A DNA stretch of 64,000 nt from Gossypium raimondii (GCF_025698545.1 NC_068577.1:45711250-45775249); one strand, 5' to 3'; shown: positions 36,282-52,292, counted from the first letter of the stretch. Notes: generated from the letters alone by a model not told the origin. A program made the numbers and translations.

Positions 36282-37330
36282 ATGTTTTGCATGGATGAAG
36301 GTGAGCATCTTAGATACCACATCATTCAATTTATTACTCTTTTAAATGATTTAAAGAATGTTGAGGTTCATATTGACGATGAAGATCAAACTATGCTATT
36401 ATTGTGTTCTTTATCCCTTTCATACAAGTCTTTCAAGGAGACCCTAATTTATGACAGAGATAAACTCTCTTTAAAATATGTGAAGGGTTATTTGTTGAGA
36501 AAAGAAAAACTTGACAATGAGTTTGGTTCGGATAGCAAGTTAGATAGGCAAGCCTCAATTTTGTTAGCATCAAGGAATCAAGACAAGAGATGTTGCTATT
36601 ATAAGAAGTTAGGTCACGTCAAGGCAGATTGTTGCAAACTACAAAATAAGAGGGTTGCTGAGAGCAACGAGAAAGAATTAGTTGATGCTAATTTGGCGAA
36701 CGATAAGGGTGATGATTTCTTGTTGGTGTCAACAAGTGAAAGTTCCAAACTTACGTCCGAGTGGATCCTAGACTCGGGGTGTTCTTTCCATATGTGTCCC
36801 AACAGTGACTAGTTCTCCACATGATGATGCTGGTACCGTTCAGATAAGGATGCACCGTAAGACAATTAGGACACTATGAGATGTCAAGCATGTGCCTGAT
36901 TTAAAGACAAATCTCATCTCCTTGGGAAATTTAGACTTGATTGGTTGTAAAATTAACATCGAGCGAAGCAGTATTAAGGTATTACATGGGACTCTCATTT
37001 TGATGAAAGGTAGAAAGATTGGCAGTCTTTATGTTCTGCAAGAATCGAAAGTGATTGGTGAAATAGCATGTCCCTCGTTTGTTAAGGAGTCAGAGTTAAC
37101 TCGTTTGAAGCAGAGGCAACTTGGTCATAGGAGGGAAAAAGGTATGATCGTTTTGAGAAGTTCTTTATTGGGTACAAGTTTTAGAAAAACAAAGCACCAC
37201 GTTCATGGAAAGAAGACCCGAGTCAGGTTTGATTTGGCAGTACACAAGTCAAAGTCTAGAAGTCTTTCAGTTTCAAAGTCCAAGCACAACTTGGACTCAG
37301 TTAATATCCTGCAAAGTTCAAGATAGGCCC
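36282..37330 (+). pseudogene. Ty1/copia gag-protease-integrase remnant, deletion derivative
   Basis: The clean frame 36282-36812 gives the second half of a Copia gag (LLNDLKNVEVHIDDEDQTML, LCSLSLSYKSFKETLIYDRD, LSLKYVKGYLLRKEKLDNEF), then a knuckle CCYYKKLGHVKADC in which the second Cys of CX2CX4HX4C is a Tyr, then the protease site EWILDSGCSFHMCPN. After stops it resumes at 36892 with HVPDLKTNLISLGNLDLIGC and IKVLHGTLILMKGRKIGSLY, the pre-integrase region. At about 37225 it jumps to the far 3' end of a Copia element. RT, RNase H and most of integrase are missing. Confidence 0.85.
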
Positions 37331-38230
37331 GTGGCGAGCTTTGGAAAAGAAGGCATTGTGAAAATACGAGTCAAGGTGAAGATTTGTAGAGTATGCCTCG
37401 CATTTCAGCATAAACAGTATGTGATGTCGCAACAAGGAGGAGCTCTTCTTCCCGACAAGTAGCCGATGTCTCAATAAGAAAATAAGCTTCTTCCCGACGA
37501 CGCAACCATACTTTGTCGCAACGAGAAGAAAGCCACGTAACAACGAGGCAACGTGTTCCTCAATTTTCTCTGTTTTACTTCTTTCAGTTAAACATTGTTT
37601 TAGTTTCCCACTTAAACTCTAATTAGTGTAGATTATTTTAATATTATTTGACCTGTAAATTTAGACTATAAATAGGCCATCTACAACCCTAGAACCTATA
37701 ACACATTTAGGTATTAACATTTTCAAGCTTTTAGGGAATTTTTTGTTTAAGTTTTGAGGGTTCTTTTTCGGGTTTTCAGGGTTTAGTTTTTATCTTCATC
37801 TTTGTACTCTTCGTTTTTGCCAAATTTGTGAAACTATCTTTGCCTGTGATTTTTATCCTCTTCGGAAGGGGTTTTTTACGTAAATTTTTTATGTTTGATC
37901 TCTTCAATGTTTTCGTTATTTCTCTTATTTGTTGCTTACAAGAGTTTATCCCCAACATATCCAATACTACCAACATATCTGGAATACCACTAGTGTTCAT
38001 ACTTAATTAGAAGCTTTAAGGGACGGCCTCTAATTAGCCATAAGGAAAAATTGGAAGTCAAAACTTATTCCACCGTGGTTATCACTCTTGATAGCAATTT
38101 AAGTTGCTAATTATCTAGTGTATTCTCATCTATGAATTCAAGTTTCTCTTAATTGGATTTGAGAACAAGATCCTGAAACATGTTGTCAGGGAAGGGAATC
38201 AGTATGTGAATGTGATGGCCAGATTGGGAA
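37331..38230 (+). mobile_element. Probable 3' end and LTR of the Copia deletion derivative
   Basis: GAGTCAAGGTGAAGATTTGTAG at 37367-37388 looks like the polypurine tract and LTR opening found at the 3' end of many plant Copia elements. Then come GTCGCAAC words (37425-37540), a TATA-like CTATAAATAGG at 37669-37679, and pyrimidine-rich leader. The right end is uncertain. Confidence 0.5.
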
Positions 38231-38798
38231 ACAACATATCTCTGAGTGTCACTAGTATTTAGGTTAGATTATGGGTTTTAAGGATGATATAGGTGTAAAC
38301 AATTTTGTATGAATTAAATTATAATCAGATTGATTGAATTGAATTAATATATTGATTCAAAATAATGTAAATTATTTGTTGACTCGTAAACAGGATCAAA
38401 CTGTAATTTATCTACCAAATGAACCAATTAAAAGCTAATTAAACCGGATTTTCTTTGATTAAGATAAACTTTCATGGTCCGAAAAAAGAACACTGTTTTT
38501 TTGACCGAATTTCATTTTAAATTAATGTAGCAGTCAGCTAATCCTTTTGACTATGTTTTTTATCTGCTTATGTCTGTAATGAGTAATCAACCTCTGGAAT
38601 TGTTGGAGCTGATGCTATGTACCCAACTATTAGTTAGCTCTTGAATACACTTTTTTCTGAATAATAAAAATTTCAGATTACTTTTTTTTTCCTTCAAATC
38701 AAGCTCCTTTTTTTCCTTCAAATGAGTATCAGACTGACGCTTTTATTATCAAGGATAAAAATATACGAAAATCTCAAATCAATGGTTAGTTATCCATC
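38231..38798. other. Upstream region of the transporter gene
   Basis: AT-rich single-copy-looking sequence without genes or recognised repeats. Confidence 0.4.
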
Positions 38799-38804
38799 CA
38801 CGTG
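38799..38804. promoter_or_regulatory. G-box (CACGTG) upstream of the transporter
   Basis: CCACGTGTC, an ABRE/G-box type site for bZIP and bHLH factors, lies 170 bp before the start codon and 65 bp before the TATA box. Confidence 0.45.
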
Positions 38805-38866
38805 TCGAGTTCACAAATCATCACACCAAGTCATAACCCAAAACATATGGAAATGGAACTTTCCCC

Positions 38867-38874
38867 TATATATA
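38867..38874 (+). promoter_or_regulatory. TATA box of the transporter gene
   Basis: TATATATA about 100 bp upstream of the start codon at 38971. Confidence 0.5.
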
Positions 38875-38970
38875 CATACATCTGTGTAAATGGGATCCTA
38901 GTTCCTACGTTGAATAAAAAACATTAATTTACACCCAAAAAAAAAACTGCAAAAAAATAAAAACAGAGCT

Positions 38971-41060
38971 ATGGCTACCGCGGGAGGATCAGAAACCTGT
39001 AGCCATGGCTTCTCCTTAGATTCATCTTTACTCCTTCCGACCAAGGAACCCAATTGGGAGGCTATACCCGAATCCGAATCCGAGAAGCTTTGCATAGACG
39101 ACATGCTAGATGTGTATTGCGGAGAATTCGGGTCATGGCAATTGAGACACTTTGTTTTAACGAGCCTGGCATGGGCGTTGGAAGCTTTCCACACCATGGT
39201 TATGATATTTGCGGACCAGGAACCTGGTTGGCGGTGCGTGGAAGGGTCAGGATCATGGTGTGATGAGAAGGCTGAAAGTGTTTGTGGGCTTGAACCAGGG
39301 TCTTGGGAATGGGAGGGTGGTCCGGGAAGCTCCACCGTGGCTCAGTGGGGATTGGTTTGCAGGGAGAAGTATAAGGTTGGGCTTGTTCAAGCCTTGTTTT
39401 TCGCTGGCTGCATGATTGGTAACTTGTTTTCACCTTATCTTTCTCTTTATTCCAAAACCCGTAAATTAAACACGATACGGAAAATAACAATATTAATACA
39501 TAAATTGTTAGGTTATTAACGTTACACTAATGTAGTTTTAGGAACATAACATGTTAGTTTTTTCTGGCATGGAAACCATATCTACATGGCGCAATAAATG
39601 CATTTGTGGACCCGAAATTTCATGGGAAAAAATAAGCATTTCTTTTCAGACTGTTATCTGATCGAGCAATTACAGATAATAGAAATATTTTCAAAGAAAG
39701 AAAAAGGAAGTTGATGATCAAGTTGAAAGCTAAAGTTCAGACATGAAGATCGTATTCTTGATGTTGATAATGTGTCTGGGTTCTACTATACATTTTCAAT
39801 CTTCCTTTTGAATGCAAAGAATCACACGTTCATGAACATGGTGAATGCTTGAATTCATGGCTAAAACTAAATTTTTCTACACAATTATTTTTTTCAGGTG
39901 CAGGAGTATTTGGTCATCTATCAGACTCAAGCCTTGGAAGAAAGGGTTCCTTGAAGACAGTTTGTATCTTAAATGCCATCTTTGGTTGCCTCACATCAAT
40001 AGCCCCAGACTACTTTACGTATTTGCTTCTCAGGTTCCTAACAGGGTTCAGCACCGGTGGGGTTGGCCTTTGCTCATTTGTATTAGCCACCGAACCAGTT
40101 GGTCCAACCAAGCGTGGTGTGGCTGGAATGTCCACATTCTATTTCTTTTCAACCGGTATTGCCTTACTTTCAGGCATTGCTTACATTTTCCCTACATGGC
40201 GTGCTCTTTATGTCGCCTCCTCTGTCCCCTCTATCCTTTTCCTTTTTCTAGTTATTCCATTCATCTCTGAGTCCCCGCGATGGTACCTTGTTCGAGGGAA
40301 AATAAATAAAGCGATGAAAATCATGCAAGCCATAGCCAAATCTAATGGCAATAATCTCCCTGAGGGGGTTATCCTAGCACTGGATGATGAAGCTAATGAT
40401 GCTTCAAATGATAACCAGAGTAGCTCCAAGGAAGCTGTCTCTGGTTCCATAGTAGATGTAATCCGATCACCGGTCACTTGCATTCGACTATTTCTTGCAA
40501 TCGGAATCAGCTTCACTTGCTCAGTTGTGTACTATGGCCTTAGCTTGAATGTTGTCAACCTTGAGACAAATATTCACTTAAGTGTCCTTCTTAATGCAGT
40601 GGCTGAAATGCCAGCATTCACGATAACAGCAGTTTTATTGGATAGATTTGGGAGGAAGCCATTGGCAATTGGGACACAATGGTTCAGCGCAATATTTTGT
40701 TTAACGGGGTGTGTAGTGGGGAGTGTTAGGATGTGGGAAGTAATCAAAATGGGCTGTGGGGTTTTGGGGATATTTGGGATGGCTGGAACTTACAATCTGT
40801 TGTTCATTTATACAGCTGAGCTTTTTCCAACAGTGGTGAGAAATGCAGCCCTTGGAAGTGCAACTCAGGCGGCCCAAATGGGGGCTATTTTGGCACCATT
40901 TGTGGTGGTTTTGGGCGGTGTTCTTCCGTTTTTGGTGTTCGGGATATGTGGATTGGTTGGTGGGATGCTTGCATATTACTTGCCAGAGACACTGAACAAG
41001 CCATTGTATGACACCATGAGGGGGATTGAAGAAGGGGAGGCTGACTGGAGAATTACTTGA
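38971..41060 (+). CDS. OCT4: Organic cation/carnitine transporter, OCT4-like
   Basis: Major facilitator superfamily carrier of the plant organic cation/carnitine group; the Arabidopsis OCT4 relative has been placed at the vacuolar membrane. Two exons, 38971-39418 and 39898-41060, joined in phase 1 across a 479-bp GT-AG intron, give 536 residues. The N-terminal half has an acidic start, a first membrane segment near SLAWALEAFHTMVMIFADQE, and a Cys/Trp-rich loop before TVAQWGLVCREKYKVGLVQA. Signature motifs: GHLSDSSLGRKG (residues about 155-166), ESPRWYLVRGK (about 274-284), LLDRFGRKP, and YTAELFPTVVRN in the C-terminal half. The pattern fits 12 membrane segments. The start codon is the first ATG after the TATA box and its protein context is good. 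Frame is intact; substrate is inferred from the family only. Confidence 0.92.
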
Positions 41061-42222
41061 AGCCATATTTACCATACCTTTGTACCATTGCCACAGATGG
41101 TCAACTTCACGACATTTTTTAGCATTGAACAACTGGTAACATATGCAACAGAAATAAGATGCAGAAATAGAGAAATTAAGGCCTAAACAGTTGAGTCATT
41201 TGTTTGTTGTTTGCGATTAGGGTTTGACCGGACCGAATGGAGTCCAAAAATTTGTTTCTTGTCATCGTTCAAATAGCTATTCAAATTCTGAAATAACCAC
41301 ATAACGCAAATTCTCAATAGAGACCTGAAAGTCCGAGAAAAGTAATTCAAAGGATTCAATTTTTAGTAGCTCATTAGTGAATAGTCTATGTGTAAGAATT
41401 AAGCTAAGAAAGCATTGGATTTTGTCTTTTAATATAATCGAAATTCCCATAAAAAGGAGATTTGATCTTTAAGGAGTTTGATGATAAGGTCCCTACTGAA
41501 TAAATACTTTATTGAAAATTTTGTGTGGATTAAAAAAATTAGAGATTAACATTACCTATAATTAAACAAGCCCTTATTCTTGTATATTGAAGACTCATAA
41601 AGATTAGTTAAGACGAGAAAAAGAGAACACTTTATTTGATCATGTAGAAACTATTTTTAGTGCAAATATTATAAGCAAACTGAATTATGCTCGTCAATTT
41701 ACATCTAAGCTTTCATAGGGAAAGTCTTAAAGTGTGAGTAATTTAATTTGAAATATAAGAGTGAGATTGTAACTATTTTGAGGAGTGAATACGTAAGGTA
41801 GGTATAAGCATACTTGTATGCGTGCATGCATAGTAAAGGTTTTAGGCAGTTAGATTTGAGGGCATTAGTTTGTTCCATAGTTGTAACATTTGGGGCATTT
41901 TTGATGCGTGCAAGCACAACCAAAATATAATCTGATGAAGATGGACAATTTATATTACATTTGTTATCCCTTTATATATAATTAAGAAAGAAATTCTTGC
42001 AATGAGATGATAGACATATCTTTACCTTTTAATTTAATCTGATATTAAAGATGATTTTAAGCTCGGTTTATTAAAATTATATTATTAATGTAAAAATTAG
42101 TTATTAAATTCGCTCCAGTTGTATTATCAATATAAAGAAATTAACTTTTGTGTGCAATGATTGACATCTTGATTGGTTTAAGACTATGTATTTGTTGATA
42201 ATGATATAAAGTTTGTAGTGTC
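41061..42222. other. Spacer downstream of the transporter
   Basis: 3' flank and AT-rich spacer; no gene, RNA gene or identifiable element seen. Confidence 0.4.
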
Positions 42223-42230
42223 ATTTAAAA

Positions 42231-42661
42231 TAGAGGTGATCATGGGATGGGAGGATTCGGGTAAAAATATAACCTCGAAATATAGGTTTGCGTAAAAAAA
42301 TAAGGTGGCTCGAGCCCGGCCCGGCTCAGCCCAAATTATATATTAAATATATATTTTTATTTTTAATCAAATATACTTTAACTTTCATGTTTCACTAAAA
42401 TAAATTGTAGAAATTTTTTTATCCCTTAATAAGTTGTAGATATTCTGGTTGGTTGATTATATTTTACGGGTTTTTATGCTATTTTGGTTTTGTAAAATTT
42501 AATATGGGTCGGGCCGGGCTGGGCTCGGGCTTAGCAATTTTCTTTTAGGTTGGGCTTGGATAAATTTTTAGGCCCATATTTCAGGCCGGGCAGGCCCCAG
42601 CCTAAAAAATAGGCATAAAATTTTGTCTGGACCCGGCCTAGCCCGGCCATGATCACCTCTA
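42231..42661. mobile_element. Non-autonomous hAT-type element (MITE), 431 bp
   Basis: Perfect 15-bp terminal inverted repeats, TAGAGGTGATCATGG at the left and CCATGATCACCTCTA at the right, are flanked by the same 8 bp, ATTTAAAA (42223-42230 and 42662-42669). Eight-base duplications mark hAT transposition. The interior has GC-rich arms (CCCGGCCCGGCTC near 42316, GGTCGGGCCGGGCTGGGCTC near 42507) around an AT-rich centre and no coding sequence. Confidence 0.9.
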
Positions 42662-42669
42662 ATTTAAAA

Positions 42670-43584
42670 TAATACAAAAAAGAAATTACAAACAATTTGA
42701 TTTGAGAGTATAAATAACAATGAAAAGCAAGTAATTAGAAGAACACTTTCTGACTAACACGTGTCAGCAGATAGACATTTAGGCATGCAAATCCCAAACA
42801 AAACTTCAACTCTTGATGATTCCAACACTCTACTCAACTGATAAACTTTAAATTGAAGTTAATATCTTAATCAAACAAATTAAATTAATTAACAATGAGA
42901 TCTTATATATTGTAATTTGCACAATTCTTTATCTTCTTTTATTATTTTAATATATTAATCCTATGTACACCTAGGCTAAAATAAATAAAAATAATATAAA
43001 AATATTTAAGCAATGGCTTTTTTAAAAATATTTATTGATAAAGTAATAAAGATATTTTTATTTTTAAATAAATTAAATTACTAATATATCATTTTGTTTT
43101 AAATGTAAATTTTAAATAATAAACTTAAAAATACGTGAAAATCCTATTAATCTTAAATTTTCGAGGTAGATAAAAGTAGAAATTAATCAAACATTTAACG
43201 CAATTTTACTTTTCTTATCAACTTTTGCTTTGACGTGGAACCTTAGGTTTCCCAATCTTTTGAAATTCTTAATATTTATTTTTCTTATCCAAAATTATCT
43301 ACACCGCCAAATAGAAAAGTGAAAATAATAAAACAATTTGTACCTCTGGGAAAATTAGTTTAAAAAGTCTGTTTTAAAAATAATTAAGAAATTAGGGTTT
43401 TTTTTCATATTTAGGGAAATAAGTCGATTTTGAAGAGAGAAATAAAAAATGCATCGTACTTATTCTTCTAAAAAAAAATTTTGTTGGGTGACAGAAATTT
43501 GAGGAGAAAGATTTATATTTGTGATTGTGTTTTAGGAAAAAATTGTGATAGTTTTAAGCTATATTTTAGTCCACGGTGATGCAG
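42670..43584. other. AT-rich spacer
   Basis: No gene or repeat that I can support. Confidence 0.4.
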
Positions 43585-43680
43585 TGGCGCTCGGAGATCC
43601 GCACATTTCATTTGACGTGTGAAGAGTGCACCATCACCTTAAAAGATGTCACATTGCAACTTGGGTTCTCAATTCACGGT
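43585..43680 (+). pseudogene. Plant mobile domain (PMD) fragment
   Basis: Thirty-two codons read WRSEIRTFHLTCEECTITLK followed by DVTLQLGFSIHG, which fits the start of the plant mobile domain ('[34 protein letters not shown]' type). This domain occurs in MAIN/MAIL proteins and in several transposon lineages. Upstream, 'ALVE' is not in frame and nothing follows downstream, so it is an isolated scrap. Confidence 0.7.
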
Positions 43681-43969
43681 AATTATATAATAACAGGTTG
43701 AAGTATAATTAGGACTCCCAATTAATAGTGGTTATGCAGTCACAGATTCAAGTTTCATATCACCAAAAAAGGATATTTTATAAACCTCATACATAAGTTT
43801 AAGATCATAATCATAGGGAAAAAAGGGGGCTCACCAGTAGTATCAACTTATTCTTTTTGTTTATCACAGTAGTATCATTAACCTCATTGTCCGAAACTTG
43901 TATCAAAGTTGGGGGCAATAAGACTTTCAGGAAGGGAGTGACTATGACAGTAGAGAAAAATATTGTAAC

Positions 43970-44600
43970 AATCCGTCTTTCAGTGGTTTCAGAACTCCAT
44001 TTTTCGATGAACGAGTTAGTAAATATTATTATTTAATATTTTCAAGTTTATTACAATACAATATAGAATTTCAGTCTAGAAATTTTATTGATTGGTAGTT
44101 AAGGTACAAGTGTTTTGACTCTAAAATCAATGGTGTCGGAATATGAGATATTAAGACCTAATTTCCGTAAATTGAATCCGTAGATATTTTTATTAAATAC
44201 TTACAGAGTTACTATATAGATAAATTTAATTTTGATAAGTAATTTTGTCGAAATAGTGACTAATTAAGGTATAAAGATTAAATCATAAAAATCGAAAAAG
44301 TTAATCGCTATTAAATTTTATTGATTAAATGGGTTAAATTCTATTATTGCAATGGTTAACATGGGAATTAGGCCACTATGCATAATAGTGTATGAAAAAA
44401 AACAATGTTAAATTAAGTTAAAAAGGTATTAAATTATAAAAACAAAAAGGGATAGCCAGTTTTCATCATCTTTTCCACACTCCACCACCGTTTTCACCAT
44501 TGAAGAGAAACCAACCTTTCGTCCAAACTTTGTTGTTCAAATTGGTAACTCGATTTCTTATGTGAGAGCTAAAATAAATTAATAGTGACTAATTTCTTGT
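43970..44600 (+). mobile_element. Gypsy-type LTR fragment
   Basis: It starts TGTAACAATCCGTCTTTCAG, close to the 'TGTAACAGCCC.TTTTCAGTGG' opening seen in cotton LTRs, and runs through LTR-like filler ('attaaggtataaagattaaatc') to a leader-like stretch ending near 44600. No right terminus, primer-binding site or coding sequence. Confidence 0.5.
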
Positions 44601-47068
44601 TTTTTAAAAAGATTTAAGAGTTTTTTACGTCCTTAAATCAATAATTTATAAAAAAAATTAATAGGATGAAAATAATATTTCACATTTTAAAAACAAAATC
44701 ACTTTCATTTCCTAATTTCTTTCCCAAATTGGGTTAAAAGAAACTTGCCCAATATTCGGATTGCACTAAGACAAGGGAAAAGAAATTAAAATAATAACTT
44801 TTATTTATTTATTTAAGCAACGGAATGTAAAAGGAGTTTAATATCTCTTACTTTCTCTTAAATTACTTAAATTTTTTATCCCAATTTAGAGTAAAAGATA
44901 AGAAAAGAAAAGCAAAATTTCTTTTAATGTGCTAAATATCATTTTATAATTAAAAATATTATAATCAATAGATATTTTATAAAAGGATATAATTGAAAAA
45001 ATATTATAATTATTAATTTTTTACTTCCCAGATTTTAACCTAACAAATATTGCAAAGTGTTTTTATTTTCCTTTCCTTAAATAATTTTAGTTATCCAAAT
45101 AAAATAAACATATATAACCTTTTACCTTAACCTTTCTTTATTTTCTTTCTTTTGCTTTCCTTACTTTTTATAATTATGGTATAAGGATTAAGTAATTTAA
45201 GGGATAATGTCACATTTAATCTTTCTCAAAAATTTATTTTTAAAACATATATATGACCAAAATAGGTCAACATTAAAATTAAATGTCACATTATCCCTAA
45301 AATTATTTACTCAAATATAGGATTAAGTAATCTAAGAAAAAATAATTTGTAAAAAAAAAAACTCATTTCACTTTTTTTAAATAAAAAATTATCCGATAAA
45401 ATATGTTACTTTTACTTTTTATTTTGTATGATAAAAGAAGCAGAGTTTTGGATTTTTTTTAATTGATTTTGGCACAAATGGATGATTGGATAGTCAAATC
45501 CTCTAATTATAATGTTTGGTGAATGGAGGCTTGCAAGAGCTTGTTGAGCTAAAACATTCAAAACAAAAAACGCTAGGATGAACAACTTTTTTCAACACCT
45601 GATTGAGAATAAGATATGAGGAATGACATATCTGATCATACTTGCTCAAAAATTACTTCATTTGTCACATGCTCTCAAACCTAACAAGGGTGTCAAGATA
45701 TCAGTACCATCTATTCTCCCATTTTCACTTTCACCTCCAAAGTCCAAAGTAAATCTAAAAGAAAAAGCTCTATCGTGAATCTACAAAAATCAACATTACC
45801 ATGAAAAATTTTCAATTGAGCCCATTCATCATTGAATATTTATGTACTTTTAATTTATTTTCAATTTACTTGTGTAAAATGATTTCTTATGCAACTTTAT
45901 ATTAATTGAAATATGCTACTTGATAAATTTATCCAGAGTGTGATATAATTATCACTAATTTACATACTAAGAACATAACATAATTATCACTAAGAATATA
46001 GTTTACAATGATATTGTTACACTAGTAATATTTATCAATTTTCACAAGGTTAATATTTGCAAATAAAGAACTTAAGAAGTTTGTTTATTTAAATTTTCAA
46101 AAATATTCACTAATTAATTTTCATAATGGATCTTTTAATTCCTTGGTAATAGTGTTTTATTTCAATAATTTCACCCAATAAAGACTAAAGTATCATAAAC
46201 AAATAAATACTTAACAATAAAATGTATCATGCCCTTATTTGTCATTTTATACGTATCAATTTTAACTATCAACTAAGTTTTAATACATACTTTTGAATAA
46301 ACAGTTAATAAAATTAATTCTTAAAATCAATTAATCAAATCAGTTGATCAAACCAACTATTGCAATTCAACCAATTACCAAACATGATCTATATATCTAA
46401 CTTATAATATCAAATTATTTAAATATAATTTCTTTTGAGAATTAAATATGAGGTGCGTTTTATATGTGTGATGTCGATAATCCATGGTTATAGGGTTTAG
46501 GATTATTTATGAAGATATATAACACATGGACAAATCTACATATATTGTTATTAAAATAATTTTTATTTTTTATAATTTGATTATAAGTTCTGAATATATT
46601 TATTTTTTTATACAATAATTAAAATTGCTCATAATCCCTCCCCAACCCATAATTAAGAGGATTATATGTTTTAGCACATTCGAATCTACATCTTCGTACG
46701 TTAGCAACCATACTTATATCAATCGAACTAATACTCCATCAGTATTTTTAATATTATTTTATTTGGTGGGTGTATATATTAAGTTCCCATATTTCATGCA
46801 CTTTGTTCTCATAGGTGGGTCCTAAAAGCCTTGTGTTCATTACCTTTCTCTATAATAACGTGTTCATAGAAGGCAAAGATAACTTCAACTAACAACCTCA
46901 TTAACCCATCCTTTCCTTTCAAACACACCTTCATCTCCATGACAACACAACACAACCAAACAAAAAAACCTCCACACTCGCTTTTGCCTTAATATTTCTT
47001 CTTCTTCTCCAATTATCAACTCTAATATTCTTAAACTTTACATTTAAGATAACCATAAACACTACTCC
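44601..47068. other. Long AT-rich spacer before the beta-glucosidase
   Basis: No gene or assignable element. It contains the hairpin at 45200-45298 and otherwise long A/T runs. Confidence 0.45.
45200..45298. repeat. Inverted repeat, 21-bp arms
   Basis: AGGGATAATGTCACATTTAAT (45200-45220) and ATTAAATGTCACATTATCCCT (45278-45298) are inverted copies with one mismatch, separated by 57 bp. A GGATTAAGTAAT word stands just outside on the left (45185) and recurs at 45323. Confidence 0.8.
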
Positions 47069-47078
47069 TATATATATA
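47069..47078 (+). promoter_or_regulatory. TATA box of the beta-glucosidase
   Basis: TATATATATA about 45-50 bp upstream of the start codon at 47121, which implies a short 5' leader. Confidence 0.45.
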
Positions 47079-47120
47079 GCAGTTTTAAAAGTTTCTCAAT
47101 AGCTAGTAACATACATAACA

Positions 47121-50430
<3,310 letters not shown>

Positions 50431-51496
50431 AGAAGCTTTTTTGTTGAATCTGAAACTTGTAAATGTCAACACCATTCATGTTTCAAAAATGAAATATACT
50501 GAATGAAAAAATTATTTTACCCATTCCTTTTTCCTTCTTCTCCTCATTCCTTTGCTCTATATTTCCCACTGATTTTATGGCACTATAATTAAGTTTATAT
50601 CAAACTATCACCTCATGTTAGCAAATCATTACATGTAACCAAACCCTATCACATCACATGTTCTAATTAAGTTATAATTGACTTTTTCTTTTAAGTTTGA
50701 TTACATGTTTCTGGGCATTAGCAAAAAACTATATGCATAAAGAAATACCATTTGGCGCACGTAAGTTTAATTCACAAATTCCACTTTAAATTATATATAT
50801 ATATATTTATATAATGCTACTTAAACTATTTTATTTTTCAAGTTGGTATCAATCGTTAAATCTATTTTGAAAAGGACTTAACTCATAAATTAATACCTAA
50901 ACAAAACCCTTTTTCCCAAGTTGATACCTAAATTATATTTTTATTACTTACTTTACACCAAAATATCATATCTATTGCAAAATTTCCAACCAATAATAAA
51001 CAGCCACATCATATAAATTTTAAAAATATTTTCTAAATCATTTATTTTATTTTATGTCACTTTGTTTTCTCTCTTTATGTTTTTCCTTTTTCTTTTATAA
51101 TGCTCGGCAATGACAACAATGCTTAAAATTTGACCTCTTAAGGTTGACACGTTAGCGATTAATTTTGTTTTCGAACTTCGTCGCATACTTGCTCAACCTA
51201 ATAGGATCTAAAAAGTTGTTCCATCAATCAAAATTAATGTTTTCAGAACTAGACCTACTGGTCAAACCAATTAGATCGAGAACTTATCGAGGTATCAGTC
51301 TAGAGATAGGGATTGAATTGATTAACCCACAAACAGATGCAAACCAATTGAACCAAGCTAAAAAAATCAGTTGAACCAAATTTCTCTATTTTAAAAATAT
51401 TTTTATTTTATGATTTTTAATAATTTATTTGATTGAACCGAATAAACTAATCAAACTGAAAACCGACCTAACTGGTTGACTATCAGTTTGATTTTG

Positions 51497-51498
<2 letters not shown>
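50431..51498. other. 3' flank and spacer after the beta-glucosidase
   Basis: AT-rich; at 51240-51480 there are dispersed AACCAATTGAACCAA / AACCGACC-type words typical of old MITE debris. Nothing can be delimited. Confidence 0.35.

Positions 51499-51530
<32 letters not shown>
51499..51530. repeat. (AT)16 microsatellite
   Basis: Sixteen perfect AT units. Confidence 0.95.
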
Positions 51531-51536
<6 letters not shown>

Positions 51537-51643
51537 GAAATAATACATTTTGTCTTTTTTTTACTACATGTCAATTTTTATTTGATCATCTTTTTAAATA
51601 AATTTTAGGGTTTAAGTAACAATTGGATGAACAGAGGTACCAA

Positions 51644-52292
51644 TAGGGGTGTGCAAAATTCGAATAAAACCGAAAAAATTTGGTTAACCGACCGAATTCG
51701 GTTAATCGGTCGGTTAACCGAATTTTTTCGGTCGGGGGTCGGTTAATTATTTTTTGATTTTTCGGTTAACGGTTAATTCGATTCGAAACCGGTCGGTTAT
51801 CCGAATTTTTTCGGTTTAACCGAGAAAATTAATAAATAAAATTATAATATATAAATAAGCCCACTATTCACCTAAACCCAATCCAAACCCAAGTATTCAA
51901 ACCAACCCAATTACCCAACCCAACCTAATCATAAAAATTACAAATAATTTAATAAATAAAAATACAATTTTAAAACTAAAACTAAAACTAAAGTCTAAAA
52001 GTCTAAAAATAATTTAATTATATAGTGATTCAATTCGGGTAATTCGGTAATTCGGTTAATTCGGTTAATTCGGGTAATTCGATTAATTTGGTTAATTTTT
52101 AACAAAAAAAAAACATATAATTTTTGGTTAATTCGGTTAACCGACCGAATTAACCGAAAAAATTTCGGTTCGGTTAATTTTTTTAAAAAAATTTCGGTTC
52201 GGTTAACGGTTAAAAATTTTGAAAGGTCGGTTAATTCGGTTAATGTTATTTCGGGTCGATTAACCGGTCGGTTAACCGAATGAACACCCCTA
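51644..52292. mobile_element. Non-autonomous hAT-type element (MITE), 649 bp
   Basis: Terminal inverted repeats TAGGGGTGT and ACACCCCTA are flanked by the same 8 bp, GGTACCAA (51636-51643 and 52293-52300). The interior is packed with GGTTAACCGA / TCGGTTAATTCGGTT words on both arms, so the two halves could pair into a long hairpin. The 101-codon minus-strand frame at 51995-52300 is only this repeat read as Asn/Arg/Ile and is not a gene. Confidence 0.88.

Noticed and set aside
39200-39490. Minus-strand frames opposite the transporter gene at 38898-39490 and 40208-41132
   Set aside because: Shadows of a clear plus-strand gene; no family motif.
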